64,000 nucleotides of DNA. Source: JBMYTN01 sp049604415. Its GTDB lineage: Bacteria > Pseudomonadota > Alphaproteobacteria > Rhodospirillales > Rhodospirillaceae. Location of the stretch: assembly GCA_049604415.1 (NCBI GenBank), contig JBMYTN010000002.1:62001-126000 (forward strand), read 5' to 3'. Below, piece by piece: positions 8,634 through 17,256 of this stretch; the stretch's first letter is position 1; every line of letters starts with the position of its first letter. The notes beneath the pieces are model-generated. The model was not told where the DNA came from. It saw only the letters and a list, made by a program, of their open reading frames with translations, and did no database searches. The translations under genes and the position numbers were made by a program.

Positions 8634-9653
8634 TCAGTTCTTTTCTTTGTCCACCAGACGGTTGGCACCGATCCAGGGCATCATGGCCCGCAGCCGACCG
8701 CCGACTTCCTCAATCGGTTGTTCGGCCCACAGACGCCGGGTGGCCTTAAAGGAGGGCTGGCCAGCCTTGCATTCCTGCATCCAGTCCCGGGTGAAGCGAC
8801 CGGTTTGGATATCGGTCAGCACCCGCTTCATTTCCGCTTTGGTTTCGTCGGTGATCATCCGGGGGCCGGTGACATAATCGCCATATTCAGCGGTGTTGGA
8901 GATGGAATAGCGCATATTGGCCATGCCGCCTTCATACATCAGATCGACGATCAGCTTCACTTCGTGCAGGCATTCGAAATAGGCCATTTCCGGGGCGTAG
9001 CCCGCTTCGACCAGGGTTTCGAATCCGGCTTGGATCAGATGGGTCAAGCCGCCGCACAGCACGGCTTGCTCGCCGAACAGATCGGTTTCGCATTCCTCGC
9101 GGAAGCTGGTTTCGATGATGCCGGACCGACCACCGCCAATGGCACTGGCATAGGACAGGGCGATGTCCATGGCATTGCCCGACGGGTTGGCATGGACGGC
9201 CACCAGGCAAGGCACGCCGCCGCCGCGCTGATATTCGCTGCGCACGGTGTGGCCGGGACCCTTCGGCGCGACCATGAACACGTCCAGATCGGGGCGGGCT
9301 TCAATCAGGCTGAAATGGATGTTCAGACCATGGGCGAAGGCCAGGGCAGCGCCTTCCTTCATATTGTCATGCAGGTCGTTGCGATAGATATCGGCCTGCA
9401 GCTCGTCCGGGGTCAGCATCATCACCACATCGGCCCAGGCCGCTGCTTCCGCAGGGGTCATGACCTTCAGGCCTTCGCCTTCGGCCTTTTTGCGGGTGGC
9501 GGAGCCTTCGCGCAGGGCAACACAGACTTCGGTCACACCGCTGTCACGCAGATTGAGAATATGGGCATGGCCTTGGCTGCCATAGCCGACGACGGCAATT
9601 TTCTTGCCCTTGGCCAAATTCACATCGGCGTCACGGTCGTAATACACGCGCAT
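8634..9653 (-). CDS. ilvC: Ketol-acid reductoisomerase (NADP+)
   Basis: 339 residues, class I (short) KARI. Converts acetolactate or acetohydroxybutyrate to the dihydroxy acid in valine, leucine and isoleucine synthesis, using NADPH and Mg2+. The Rossmann motif GYGSQGHAHILNLRDSG lies at residues 24-40, and the conserved acidic metal-binding residues are in DLFGEQAVLCGG near 190-201. An AAGGA ribosome-binding site precedes the ATG. It follows ilvN by 78 bp and closes the ilvB-ilvN-ilvC order. Confidence 0.98.
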   Translation of the reverse strand: MRVYYDRDADVNLAKGKKIAVVGYGSQGHAHILNLRDSGVTEVCVALREGSATRKKAEGEGLKVMTPAEAAAWADVVMMLTPDELQADIYRNDLHDNMKEGAALAFAHGLNIHFSLIEARPDLDVFMVAPKGPGHTVRSEYQRGGGVPCLVAVHANPSGNAMDIALSYASAIGGGRSGIIETSFREECETDLFGEQAVLCGGLTHLIQAGFETLVEAGYAPEMAYFECLHEVKLIVDLMYEGGMANMRYSISNTAEYGDYVTGPRMITDETKAEMKRVLTDIQTGRFTRDWMQECKAGQPSFKATRRLWAEQPIEEVGGRLRAMMPWIGANRLVDKEKN

Positions 9654-9731
9654 GGTTTGGAGTTCCTTTGTCTTGTCTTTGTCCGTTTGGACGCTTTCCG
9701 GCGCATTCAGAGAAGGTCGGAAAGGGTTTGA

Positions 9732-10259
9732 TTACTGCGGTTCAGCGCCCCGTGCGATGGCGGCCACCCCGGTCCGGGCGACATCCACCAAGCCCAGGGG
9801 CTCCATAAGGTCGATGAAAGCGTTGAGCTTGTCGGTCTTGCCAACGATCTCGAACACGAAGGACTCGTTGGTGCTGTCGACGACGCGTGCGCGAAAGATA
9901 TCGGCGATGCGCAAGGATTCAACCCGTTTGTCGCCGGTGCCTGCAACCTTGATCAGGGCCAGCTCGCGGCTGACATGGGGGCCTTCCACGGTCAGGTCGT
10001 GCACTTTATGCACCGGCACCAAGCGGCCAAGCTGGGCTTTGATCTGTTCAATGACCATTGGGGTGCCCGACGTCACCAAGGTGATCCGGGACAGCCTTTC
10101 CTGCAAATCCACTTCGGCAACGGTCAGGCTTTCAATGTTATAGCCGCGACCGGAAAACAATCCGATCACCCGGGCCAACACGCCGGATTCATTGTCAACA
10201 AGAACGCTAATGGTATGGGCGGCAATCTCAATTTCAGCCGATTTCGGCGGGTAAGGCAC
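9732..10259 (-). CDS. ilvN: Acetolactate synthase small (regulatory) subunit
   Basis: 175 residues. Regulatory subunit of acetohydroxyacid synthase, binding branched-chain amino acids through its N-terminal ACT domain (HTISVLVDNESGVLARV, about residues 13-29) to give feedback inhibition of IlvB. The start is taken as the GTG at 10257-10259 because GGAGG lies eight bases upstream and homology begins there; the upstream open frame (to 10433) is low-complexity and overlaps the ilvB terminator. It could equally be named ilvH. It stands 183 bp after ilvB, an unusually large gap for these partners, containing a terminator hairpin. Confidence 0.95.
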   Translation of the reverse strand: MPYPPKSAEIEIAAHTISVLVDNESGVLARVIGLFSGRGYNIESLTVAEVDLQERLSRITLVTSGTPMVIEQIKAQLGRLVPVHKVHDLTVEGPHVSRELALIKVAGTGDKRVESLRIADIFRARVVDSTNESFVFEIVGKTDKLNAFIDLMEPLGLVDVARTGVAAIARGAEPQ

Positions 10260-10392
10260 GGGACTTTCCTCCGGCTCGACCGGGCCGCAAGCTGATCCCT
10301 GCCTTTGGGTCGGGGAGGACCCTGATCCAAAGGGGGAGTGGTGCCGGGCGCCGGTGGCATGGGATGTTGCGCAAGGGTTTGATGCGCAGAGG

Positions 10393-10421
10393 CAGAAAAG
10401 ATGCGGGCCCGAAGACCCGCA
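10393..10421 (-). terminator. Intrinsic terminator or attenuator between ilvB and ilvN
   Basis: On the minus strand an eight-base-pair stem (10402-10409 with 10414-10421, one T-G wobble) closes on a TTCG tetraloop and is followed by TCTTTTCT. It starts about 20 bases after the ilvB stop. The stable UUCG loop and T-rich tail make it the best-formed terminator of the biosynthetic block. Confidence 0.7.
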
Positions 10422-10442
10422 CCGCAAGGACATGTATCAGGG

Positions 10443-12203
10443 CTATACCAAAATAGCCCCTTCTTTTGTGATGGCTTCTTCGCCCTCGGCCACCGGGCCA
10501 AGCAGCATTTCATTATGCGGTGCCCCCGACGGGATCATCGGGAAGCAGTTTTCATTCTGATCGACGATCATATCCACCAGCACAGGCCGCTTGATGTCGA
10601 TCATTTCCCCGATCACATCATCGACCTCGGAGGGCTTGGTGGCCCGCAGACCAACCGCACCAAAGCTTTCCGCCAGCTTCAGGAAGTCCGGCAGCGCTTC
10701 GGAATAGCTTTCGGAATAGCGCCCGCCATGGAGCAGCTCCTGCCATTGGCGCACCATCCCCATATATTTGTTGTTGAGGATGAACACCTTCACCGGCAGG
10801 CGGAACTGCACCGCCGTCGAAATCTCCTGCATGTTCATCATGAAGGAGGCCTCGCCGGAGACATCGACCACCAAAGCATCCGGATAGGCCACCTGAACCC
10901 CGAGGGCAGCCGGGAAGCCATAGCCCATGGTGCCCAATCCACCGGAGGTCATCCAGCGGTTTGGCTTTTCGAACTTGTAATACTGGGCCGCCCACATTTG
11001 GTGCTGCCCGACCTCGGTGGTGATGAAGGTGTCGCGGTCCTTGGTCAGCTCATAGAGCCGCTCCAGGGCATATTGCGGCTTGATCACATTTTCGCTGTGG
11101 GCATAGGCCAGACAATCCCGGGCCCGCCAGACATTGATCTGGTTCCACCACTCCTTCAGAGCAGCTGTGTCGGGGCGGTATTGCCGCGCCTTCCATACCC
11201 GGATCAGATCTTCCAGCACATGGCCGACATCGCCGATCAGCGGCACATCGACCGGCACGTTTTTGTTGATCGAGGACGGATCAATGTCGATCTGGATTTT
11301 GATGCTGTCCGGCGAGAACGCATCAATCCGACCGGTGACCCGGTCATCAAACCGCGCGCCAATGGCAATCATCACGTCACAGCCATGCATGGCCAGATTG
11401 GCCTCATAGGTGCCGTGCATGCCCAACATGCCCATGAACTGATCGTCCGAGGCCGGGTAGCAGCCCAGACCCATCAGGGTGTTGGTGATCGGATAGCCCG
11501 TCAGCTGGACCAATTGTGTCAGCAGCTGGCAGGCCGCCGGGCCGGAATTGATCACCCCGCCGCCCGCATAAAAAATCGGGCGCTTGGCGCTGGCGATGAT
11601 CTCGGCAGCTTTTTCGATGCCCTCAATCGGCGCTTTGATTTGCGGCCGATAGGATTTGTGCTTCACCCGGGTCGGCGCCGTATAGGGTGCCGGCTTCATC
11701 AGGATGTCTTTGGGCAGGTCAATGACCACCGGGCCGGGACGGCCTTGGGCAGCCACCTGGAAGCCCTCATGGACGACACGGGCCAGATCCTCAGACCGTT
11801 TCACCAGGTAGTTATGCTTGGTGCATTGCCGGGTGATGCCGGTGGTGTCAGCCTCTTGGAAGGCGTCATTGCCGATCAAATGGGTCGGGACCTGGCCGGT
11901 CAGGCAGACGATGGGAACCGAATCCATCATCGCATCGGTCAAGCCGGTGACCGCATTGGTCGCACCGGGACCGGAGGTCACCAGTACCACGCCCACGCGG
12001 CCTGTGGAGCGGGCATATCCCTCCGCAGCATGGACCGCAGCTTGTTCGTGGCGCACCAAAATATGTTTGATCCGGTTTTGCTGGAACAACGCGTCATAGA
12101 TCGGAAGGACGGCACCGCCGGGATATCCGAAAATTACCTCCACACCCTGGTCGACCAGGGCTTTCAGGAGGATCTCCGCACCGGAGTTTTCAGTCTGGAC
12201 CAT
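10443..12203 (-). CDS. ilvB: Acetolactate synthase large (catalytic) subunit
   Basis: 586 residues. Thiamine-diphosphate enzyme that condenses pyruvate with pyruvate or 2-oxobutyrate in branched-chain amino-acid synthesis. The N-terminal TPP-binding domain includes the catalytic glutamate region VRHEQAAVHAAEGYARSTG at about 48-66; the central FAD-binding domain follows; the C-terminal TPP domain has SGEASFMMNMQE and NNKYMGMVRQW. The length is normal. The SGEASFMMN form of the GDG motif is the one I associate with alphaproteobacterial IlvB. Located 243 bp after miaA and followed directly by a hairpin terminator. Confidence 0.97.
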   Translation of the reverse strand: MVQTENSGAEILLKALVDQGVEVIFGYPGGAVLPIYDALFQQNRIKHILVRHEQAAVHAAEGYARSTGRVGVVLVTSGPGATNAVTGLTDAMMDSVPIVCLTGQVPTHLIGNDAFQEADTTGITRQCTKHNYLVKRSEDLARVVHEGFQVAAQGRPGPVVIDLPKDILMKPAPYTAPTRVKHKSYRPQIKAPIEGIEKAAEIIASAKRPIFYAGGGVINSGPAACQLLTQLVQLTGYPITNTLMGLGCYPASDDQFMGMLGMHGTYEANLAMHGCDVMIAIGARFDDRVTGRIDAFSPDSIKIQIDIDPSSINKNVPVDVPLIGDVGHVLEDLIRVWKARQYRPDTAALKEWWNQINVWRARDCLAYAHSENVIKPQYALERLYELTKDRDTFITTEVGQHQMWAAQYYKFEKPNRWMTSGGLGTMGYGFPAALGVQVAYPDALVVDVSGEASFMMNMQEISTAVQFRLPVKVFILNNKYMGMVRQWQELLHGGRYSESYSEALPDFLKLAESFGAVGLRATKPSEVDDVIGEMIDIKRPVLVDMIVDQNENCFPMIPSGAPHNEMLLGPVAEGEEAITKEGAILV

Positions 12204-12446
12204 TTTGGCACCCGTTCGGTTTCGTCAAGCAACAGCCCTTGGCCGATGCGCTGCCATGCCGGTCCTTAAGGATAGAAACAGATAGAGCCGGACCGCGCCG
12301 GAGGCCGTAGCCAGATCCCGGCGGAGCCTGGGTCGATCTGTGTCGTCGGGTCTTGACCCTTATCAAGGTCCGGCGAGCGGCTTAAATGCGCGCAAGGCCG
12401 AAGGCTCCGGCCCCGCTTGGGCCGGAAGGACGCGCAGACTATTCTT
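12204..12446 (-). other. miaA-ilvB intergenic region with nested inverted repeats
   Basis: 243 bp, non-coding. Just after the miaA stop there is a nested structure: outer arms 12387-12392 and 12431-12436 (six bp) enclose a perfect seven-bp stem with five-base loop (12407-12413 with 12419-12425). It has no T run, so it may end the miaA transcript weakly. The remainder should hold the ilvB promoter and leader; I could not recognise a leader peptide rich in Leu/Val/Ile codons. Confidence 0.4.
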
Positions 12447-13505
12447 TCACTTTGATGCGGTCAATGGAAAATCATGCAGGAAATTATCCAATTTTGGCCA
12501 AAAACTTTCCGAAAGTTGCGTATCCCACCGTCCAGGCACCACCAGATGGTGTCGAAGCTGGTTTCGGAACCATGTCCGCTGACGTTTGGCATAGCGCCGG
12601 GAGGCTGTGGCGGCCCGGGCCATGCCCTCAGCCAAGGAGACCTCGCCGGACAGGACAGCGGCAAATTCTGGCACGCCGACCGCCTTTAGAATGGGCAGGG
12701 CTGGATCGAGTCGACGGGCCAGCAGGGCACGGACCTCTTCCAAACCGCCCGCTGCGACCATCGCGCCCAAGCGCTCATCCACAGCACGATCAATATCCGG
12801 CTTGGGCGGGTCGATCAGGATCACCGCCACGGGGCCAGAGAGCGGTGGGGCGGTCGGCGGCAGGTTTTGCCAATCGGCCAAGGAGCGCCCGGTGGCGGTC
12901 AGCACTTCCCAGGCCCGGGCGACCCGTTGGGAATCCGTCGGGCGCAGCCGGTTGGCCATGGAGGGATCCCGCAAGGCCAGTTCGCCATACAGACCGCCAG
13001 GGCCTTCACGGTTCAGTCGGCCCCGGGCCATGGCGCGGACCGCTTCGGGCACATCGGGCACCGGGGCAAGGCCTTCCAGCAGTCCCCGAATATAAAGACC
13101 CGTTCCGCCACACAGGATCGGCACCCGGCCAGACGCGCGGACCTGGGCGACCTCCTCGGCGGCGCGGGAGCGCCAGCGCGCCACCGAGCACAGCTCGGAG
13201 CCATCTAAGAAGCCATAAAGCCGATGCGGGGCTTGGGTGCTGTCCCGTTGGGTTGGGCGGGCGGTCATGATCGATAGGTCGCGATAGACCTGCATGCTGT
13301 CCGCATTGATCACCACCCCATCCATGGAGCGCGCCAGGGCCAGGGCCAACCGGCTTTTGCCGCTGGCGGTCGGTCCGGCCACCACAATCGCCAGCCCGTC
13401 CGATCCGCCAAGGGCGGTGTGGTCTGCGGGATCGGAGGAGGTCTCCGAGGGGGATGAGGTCAGACGACCAGGCTTGTGGCCTGGCGGTCTGGAGGGATCG
13501 GACAC
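12447..13505 (-). CDS. miaA: tRNA dimethylallyltransferase MiaA
   Basis: 352 residues. Transfers a dimethylallyl group to A37 of tRNAs reading UNN codons. The P-loop GPTASGKS lies at residues 44-51, followed by INADSMQVYRDL with the catalytic aspartate, and a C-terminal basic segment (SRRYAKRQRTWFRNQL) conserved for tRNA binding. The first 40 residues (Ser/Pro-rich) precede the conserved core; a later start is possible, though no ATG intervenes near the core. Typical MiaA is about 300-320 residues, so the N terminus is slightly long. Divergent from serB across 140 bp. Confidence 0.96.
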   Translation of the reverse strand: MSDPSRPPGHKPGRLTSSPSETSSDPADHTALGGSDGLAIVVAGPTASGKSRLALALARSMDGVVINADSMQVYRDLSIMTARPTQRDSTQAPHRLYGFLDGSELCSVARWRSRAAEEVAQVRASGRVPILCGGTGLYIRGLLEGLAPVPDVPEAVRAMARGRLNREGPGGLYGELALRDPSMANRLRPTDSQRVARAWEVLTATGRSLADWQNLPPTAPPLSGPVAVILIDPPKPDIDRAVDERLGAMVAAGGLEEVRALLARRLDPALPILKAVGVPEFAAVLSGEVSLAEGMARAATASRRYAKRQRTWFRNQLRHHLVVPGRWDTQLSESFWPKLDNFLHDFPLTASK

Positions 13506-13645
13506 AAGCGCGTTCCTGTCCTGGACGACAACATCACTATCGGGTATCTCCGATACAGCTTCGGATCAACCCCACCTGCGTGTGATCCTACAGAAATAGC
13601 GTTGGAAATGCGTCTTTTTCTCGCTTCCCCCGATGGAGAGCTTTG

Positions 13646-14548
13646 ATGGAATGCGTCGCAACTTTGATCGCTGCGCCGGGGGACCCGGTGTTGTCCAGCT
13701 ACGATGCGGGGTTTCGCGACCTGCGCAAGGCTCTGGAAGCCGCCGGGGCCGAAACCGGTCCGCCGGTGGTGCTCAGCTCGGGCGAGGCGATGGATCTGCC
13801 GATCTGGGAGCTGGCCCCGGATTTGGCTGGCGCGGTGATCCTAAAAACCCTGGGCGATCAGCCGGTCGATGTTTTGGTCCAACCGGTGGCCAATCGGCGC
13901 AAGCGGCTATTGGTGGCCGACATGGACAGCACCATTGTCACCGGCGAGACCCTGGATGACTTGGCCGCCCATGCGGGCCTGAAGGACAAGATCGCAGCCA
14001 TCACCGCCCGGGCGATGAATGGCGAGCTCGATTTCGAAGCTGCCCTGCGCGAGCGGGTTGGCATGCTCAAAGGTCTGCCCCTGACCGCCGTTTCTGAGAC
14101 CCTCCAGGAGGTCGCGCTGACCCCTGGGGCGAAGACAGCGATCCAGACCCTGGCCGCCGATGGCTGTCACTGCTTGCTGGTCAGTGGCGGGTTCACCCTG
14201 TTCACCGAAGAAATCGCCCGGCAATGCGGGTTCCACGGCAACAAAGCCAATCAGCTTGGCCTCGATGACAATGCTTTGTCCGGCGAGGTGATCCCGCCCA
14301 TCGTCACCAAGGACACCAAGCTGGAAACCCTGATGACCGAGGCCGGGCGTTTGGGGCTGTCCATGGACCAGACCGCCGCCATTGGCGATGGGGCCAATGA
14401 TCTGCCGATGATCAAGGCGGCGGCCCTGGGCGTGGCCTGGCGAGCCAAACCGGTGGTCCGGGCCGAGGCGCGCTTTGCGCTCGACCATGGCGACTTGACC
14501 GGCCTGCTGTTTGCGATGGGTTATCCGCGCGACGCCTTTGCCGCCTGA
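13646..14548 (+). CDS. serB: Phosphoserine phosphatase SerB
   Basis: 300 residues. HAD-superfamily phosphatase that completes serine synthesis by dephosphorylating 3-phosphoserine. An N-terminal ACT-like region (about 1-85) precedes the HAD core: motif I DMDST near residue 93 with the nucleophile Asp, motif II VSGGFT near 180, and motif III GDGANDLPM near 248. The start ATG at 13646 is chosen because GGAG lies seven bases upstream; a TTG three bases earlier would add one residue. Its 3' end overlaps the convergent acyltransferase gene by 28 bp. Confidence 0.97.
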   Translation: MECVATLIAAPGDPVLSSYDAGFRDLRKALEAAGAETGPPVVLSSGEAMDLPIWELAPDLAGAVILKTLGDQPVDVLVQPVANRRKRLLVADMDSTIVTGETLDDLAAHAGLKDKIAAITARAMNGELDFEAALRERVGMLKGLPLTAVSETLQEVALTPGAKTAIQTLAADGCHCLLVSGGFTLFTEEIARQCGFHGNKANQLGLDDNALSGEVIPPIVTKDTKLETLMTEAGRLGLSMDQTAAIGDGANDLPMIKAAALGVAWRAKPVVRAEARFALDHGDLTGLLFAMGYPRDAFAA

Positions 14549-15510
14549 CCGGACGGCGCTTTATCCGTCAGTTTGGGGGTTGGCAGTTTGGGGGCTGGCA
14601 GTTTGGCCGGACCCTTGTCGGCGTCTTTGTTGCGATGGGGGCCAAAGCCGCGCGGCTCCGGTGGCACCGGCGGAATTTTTTCCGGGCTGAGACCGACGGC
14701 ATAGGTCCGACGGCGCAGCTCATCCATCATCGCTTGGCGGCCACCACAGGCCTGCAGCTCCTCCACCGGGATCGGTTGGCCAATGCCCAGCGCGATCTCG
14801 CCATCCATCCGCCGCGCCACCTCCCGGAACAGCAGGGACAGCCGCAAGGTCATGGACACATGGCTGGCCAGTTGGAACAGGCGGCTGTTCTGGCCGTGGA
14901 AATAGATCGGGATGATCGGTGGCTTATGCTTTTCGATCAGCTTGGCGGTGAAGGGTTTCCACACCGGATCGGCGGCCTGGCGGGTGAAGGGCTTGGCAGT
15001 ATAGGACACCGCGCCGCCAGGGAAGACCACTAGAACGCCACCATCCCCCAACAGCCGGTCCGCCGCCCGGCGGGTGTCCAGATTGATCGCCTGGGCTTCC
15101 CGGGTCGGGGCAAAATCGATCGGCAGCAGCCAGGGCCGGATCTCCTCGGCCCGGCGCAGCACCGCATTGGTCAGAACCTGAAAATCCTGGCGGCGTTGGC
15201 TGACCAGCCAGGACAGGGTGATGCCGTCCAGCACGCCATAGGGATGGTTGGCCACGATCACCGCCGGGCCTTCGGCGGGGATGATGTCCATGCTGCCGGT
15301 GGTGATCTTGACCCGGAGGCGCAACAGGCGCAGGGCTGCATCCCAGAAGCTCTCCCCGGGTTCGGGATGGGCTCTGTTATGCATGTAAAGCCGCTTCAGC
15401 TTCGGCTGGCCGGTTGAGCGCTCGATCATTCGGATCAGCAGGCGCTGGGCGGCGTTTTGGCTTTCGGCGGCATAGGAGAAGGTGTCGACCCGACTTTTCA
15501 ACATACTCAT
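14521..15510 (-). CDS. Lysophospholipid acyltransferase family protein (PlsC-like)
   Basis: 329 residues. The acyltransferase motif ANHPYGVLDG (about residues 87-96) is the NHP(F/Y)G version found in the putative hemolysin/ornithine-lipid-related branch of the PlsC family, and VFPGGAVSY near 161-169 matches the FP(E/G)G block. Likely a membrane-associated O- or N-acyltransferase using acyl-ACP or acyl-CoA; the substrate is not resolved. The C-terminal 50 residues are Pro/Lys/Ala-rich and low-complexity. The gene is convergent with serB and overlaps it by 28 bp. Confidence 0.85.
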   Translation of the reverse strand: MSMLKSRVDTFSYAAESQNAAQRLLIRMIERSTGQPKLKRLYMHNRAHPEPGESFWDAALRLLRLRVKITTGSMDIIPAEGPAVIVANHPYGVLDGITLSWLVSQRRQDFQVLTNAVLRRAEEIRPWLLPIDFAPTREAQAINLDTRRAADRLLGDGGVLVVFPGGAVSYTAKPFTRQAADPVWKPFTAKLIEKHKPPIIPIYFHGQNSRLFQLASHVSMTLRLSLLFREVARRMDGEIALGIGQPIPVEELQACGGRQAMMDELRRRTYAVGLSPEKIPPVPPEPRGFGPHRNKDADKGPAKLPAPKLPTPKLTDKAPSGQAAKASRG

Positions 15511-15549
15511 GGAAAGACTGGCCTATTGTTTACAGAGGTCATGGCGAAA

Positions 15550-15566
15550 GAAACCATAGTGGTTTC
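15550..15566 (-). terminator. Hairpin after pepA
   Basis: Perfect seven-base-pair stem (15550-15556 with 15560-15566) with a three-base loop, about 45 bases after the pepA stop and before the acyltransferase start. On the minus strand only TTT follows, so it is at best a weak terminator. Confidence 0.35.
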
Positions 15567-15612
15567 CTTCGCTCGCCTCGACCATAATTTCACAAGGGCT
15601 TAGCCGCTTTGA

Positions 15613-17109
15613 TCAAGCTTCGTAATTGTCTTTGACGAACTGGTTCAAGAGACGCACGCCAAAGGCGGTGCCGCCCTTCGGCACAATGGCGCTGTCTTTT
15701 TTCGACCAGGTCACCCCGGCAATGTCCAAATGCGCCCAAGGGGTCTTCTTGGTGATAAAGCGCTGCAGGAATTGCGCGGCGGTGATGGAGCCGCCTTCCC
15801 GATTGCCGACATTCTTCATATCGGCAATGTCGGAGTTGATCAGCTTGTCATAGGCATCGCCCAGCGGCAGCCGCCATAGCTTCTCCGACGTCGCAGCCCC
15901 GGCAGCAGTCAGGCTTTCCGATAGGGCATCATTGTTGGAGAACAGACCAGCATGCTCGCTGCCCAAGGAGATGATGATCGCCCCGGTCAGAGTGGCCAGG
16001 TCAACAATCAGCTCCGGTTTGTACTTTTCCTGGGCATACCAAAGCGCATCGGCCAGCACCAAGCGGCCTTCCGCATCGGTGTTGATCACCTCGACCGTTT
16101 GGCCATCCGCCGTGGTCACCACATCGCCGGGGCGTTGGGCATTGCCCGAGGGCATGTTTTCCACCAGACCGCAAATGCCGATGACATTGGCCTTGGCTTT
16201 GCGCCCGGCCAGGGCCTTCATCAGACCGGCGACCACGCCAGCCCCGCCCATATCCCACTTCATGTCTTCCATGCCGCCCGCAGGCTTGATGGAAATGCCG
16301 CCGGTGTCAAAGCAGACGCCCTTGCCAACAAAGGCCAGCGGTTTGGCGTCTTTGGCCCCGCCCATCCAGCGCATGATCAGCAGTTTCGGTTCGCGTACAG
16401 ACCCCTGAGCCACCCCGAGCAGGGCACCCATATTCAGCTTTTTCATCTCCTTCTCGCCCAGCACTTCGATCTCGACGCCCAGATCTTTCAGATCGGCGCA
16501 GGCGTCAACGAAGCTTTCCGGATAGAGGATGTTGGCGGGTTCGGAGACCAGATCGCGGGTGAAGACCACCCCGGCGGCCAAGGCCTCCAGCGGCGCATAG
16601 GCCTTTTTCGCCGCCGTGCCGGAGCCATTGAGCACCGAGAACTTTTTCAGCTTCGGCTTGTCTTCCTTCTTTTCCTTGGTGCGGTATTTGTCAAAGCGAT
16701 AGGACCGCAGAGCCGCCCCATGGGCCAGACGGGCGGCGGCTTCGGCGCCATCGACCTCGCCCAGGATTTCCTCTTCCAACAGGAAAGCGCCATCGGTTTG
16801 ACCGCAATGGGCCAACAGGGCTTGGGTGGATCCGCCCAGGGCCTCAAAGCTGCCGGGCTTCAGCTCCTTGGTCTTGCCCAGGCCGACAACAAACACCCGC
16901 TTAATGCCGGTTTCCGCCAGACCGATCAAGGACAGGCTCTGGCCGCTTTTGCCCTTAAAGCTGTCGCTGGCCTCCAGGGCCCGGGTGATCGCGCCGCCGG
17001 TGGTGCCGTCCAATTCCGCTGCCAGGGGAGACAGGCCGCCGCCTTCGGGCACGGCAACAACCAATGCGCCGGAAGAGGGCAGGGCAAGCTTGGAGAACAC
17101 GACTTTCAT
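15613..17109 (-). CDS. pepA: Leucyl aminopeptidase PepA (M17)
   Basis: 498 residues, normal for the cytosolic hexameric M17 family. Removes N-terminal residues, preferably leucine, using two metal ions. The metal and active-site signature NTDAEGRL lies near residue 342, with the lysine of VGKGVCFDTGGISIKP near 262 and the DMGGAG segment near 285. The N-terminal third is the variable macro-like domain. In some bacteria PepA also binds DNA; nothing here tests that. Confidence 0.97.
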   Translation of the reverse strand: MKVVFSKLALPSSGALVVAVPEGGGLSPLAAELDGTTGGAITRALEASDSFKGKSGQSLSLIGLAETGIKRVFVVGLGKTKELKPGSFEALGGSTQALLAHCGQTDGAFLLEEEILGEVDGAEAAARLAHGAALRSYRFDKYRTKEKKEDKPKLKKFSVLNGSGTAAKKAYAPLEALAAGVVFTRDLVSEPANILYPESFVDACADLKDLGVEIEVLGEKEMKKLNMGALLGVAQGSVREPKLLIMRWMGGAKDAKPLAFVGKGVCFDTGGISIKPAGGMEDMKWDMGGAGVVAGLMKALAGRKAKANVIGICGLVENMPSGNAQRPGDVVTTADGQTVEVINTDAEGRLVLADALWYAQEKYKPELIVDLATLTGAIIISLGSEHAGLFSNNDALSESLTAAGAATSEKLWRLPLGDAYDKLINSDIADMKNVGNREGGSITAAQFLQRFITKKTPWAHLDIAGVTWSKKDSAIVPKGGTAFGVRLLNQFVKDNYEA

Positions 17110-17256
17110 GGGACGGGATCCTTATGACGGGCTTTCGCTGATGGGCTCCTGGCCCTGCGCAATCGGTGCGGGGCGGAGCAGAGTATTGATAATAGGTGGG
17201 TTTAAAGACCGGGGGAGCAAGGTTGGAATTGGACCGACGGGAAGCTTTGCTGCGCT

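Noticed and set aside
9732..10433. Longer ilvN frame starting at 10433
   Set aside because: The extra 58 residues are low-complexity, overlap the ilvB terminator and lack homology; the GTG at 10259 has a strong ribosome-binding site.
10401..12269. 622-codon open frame on the plus strand
   Set aside because: Antisense shadow of ilvB; low-complexity product rich in His and Arg without motifs.
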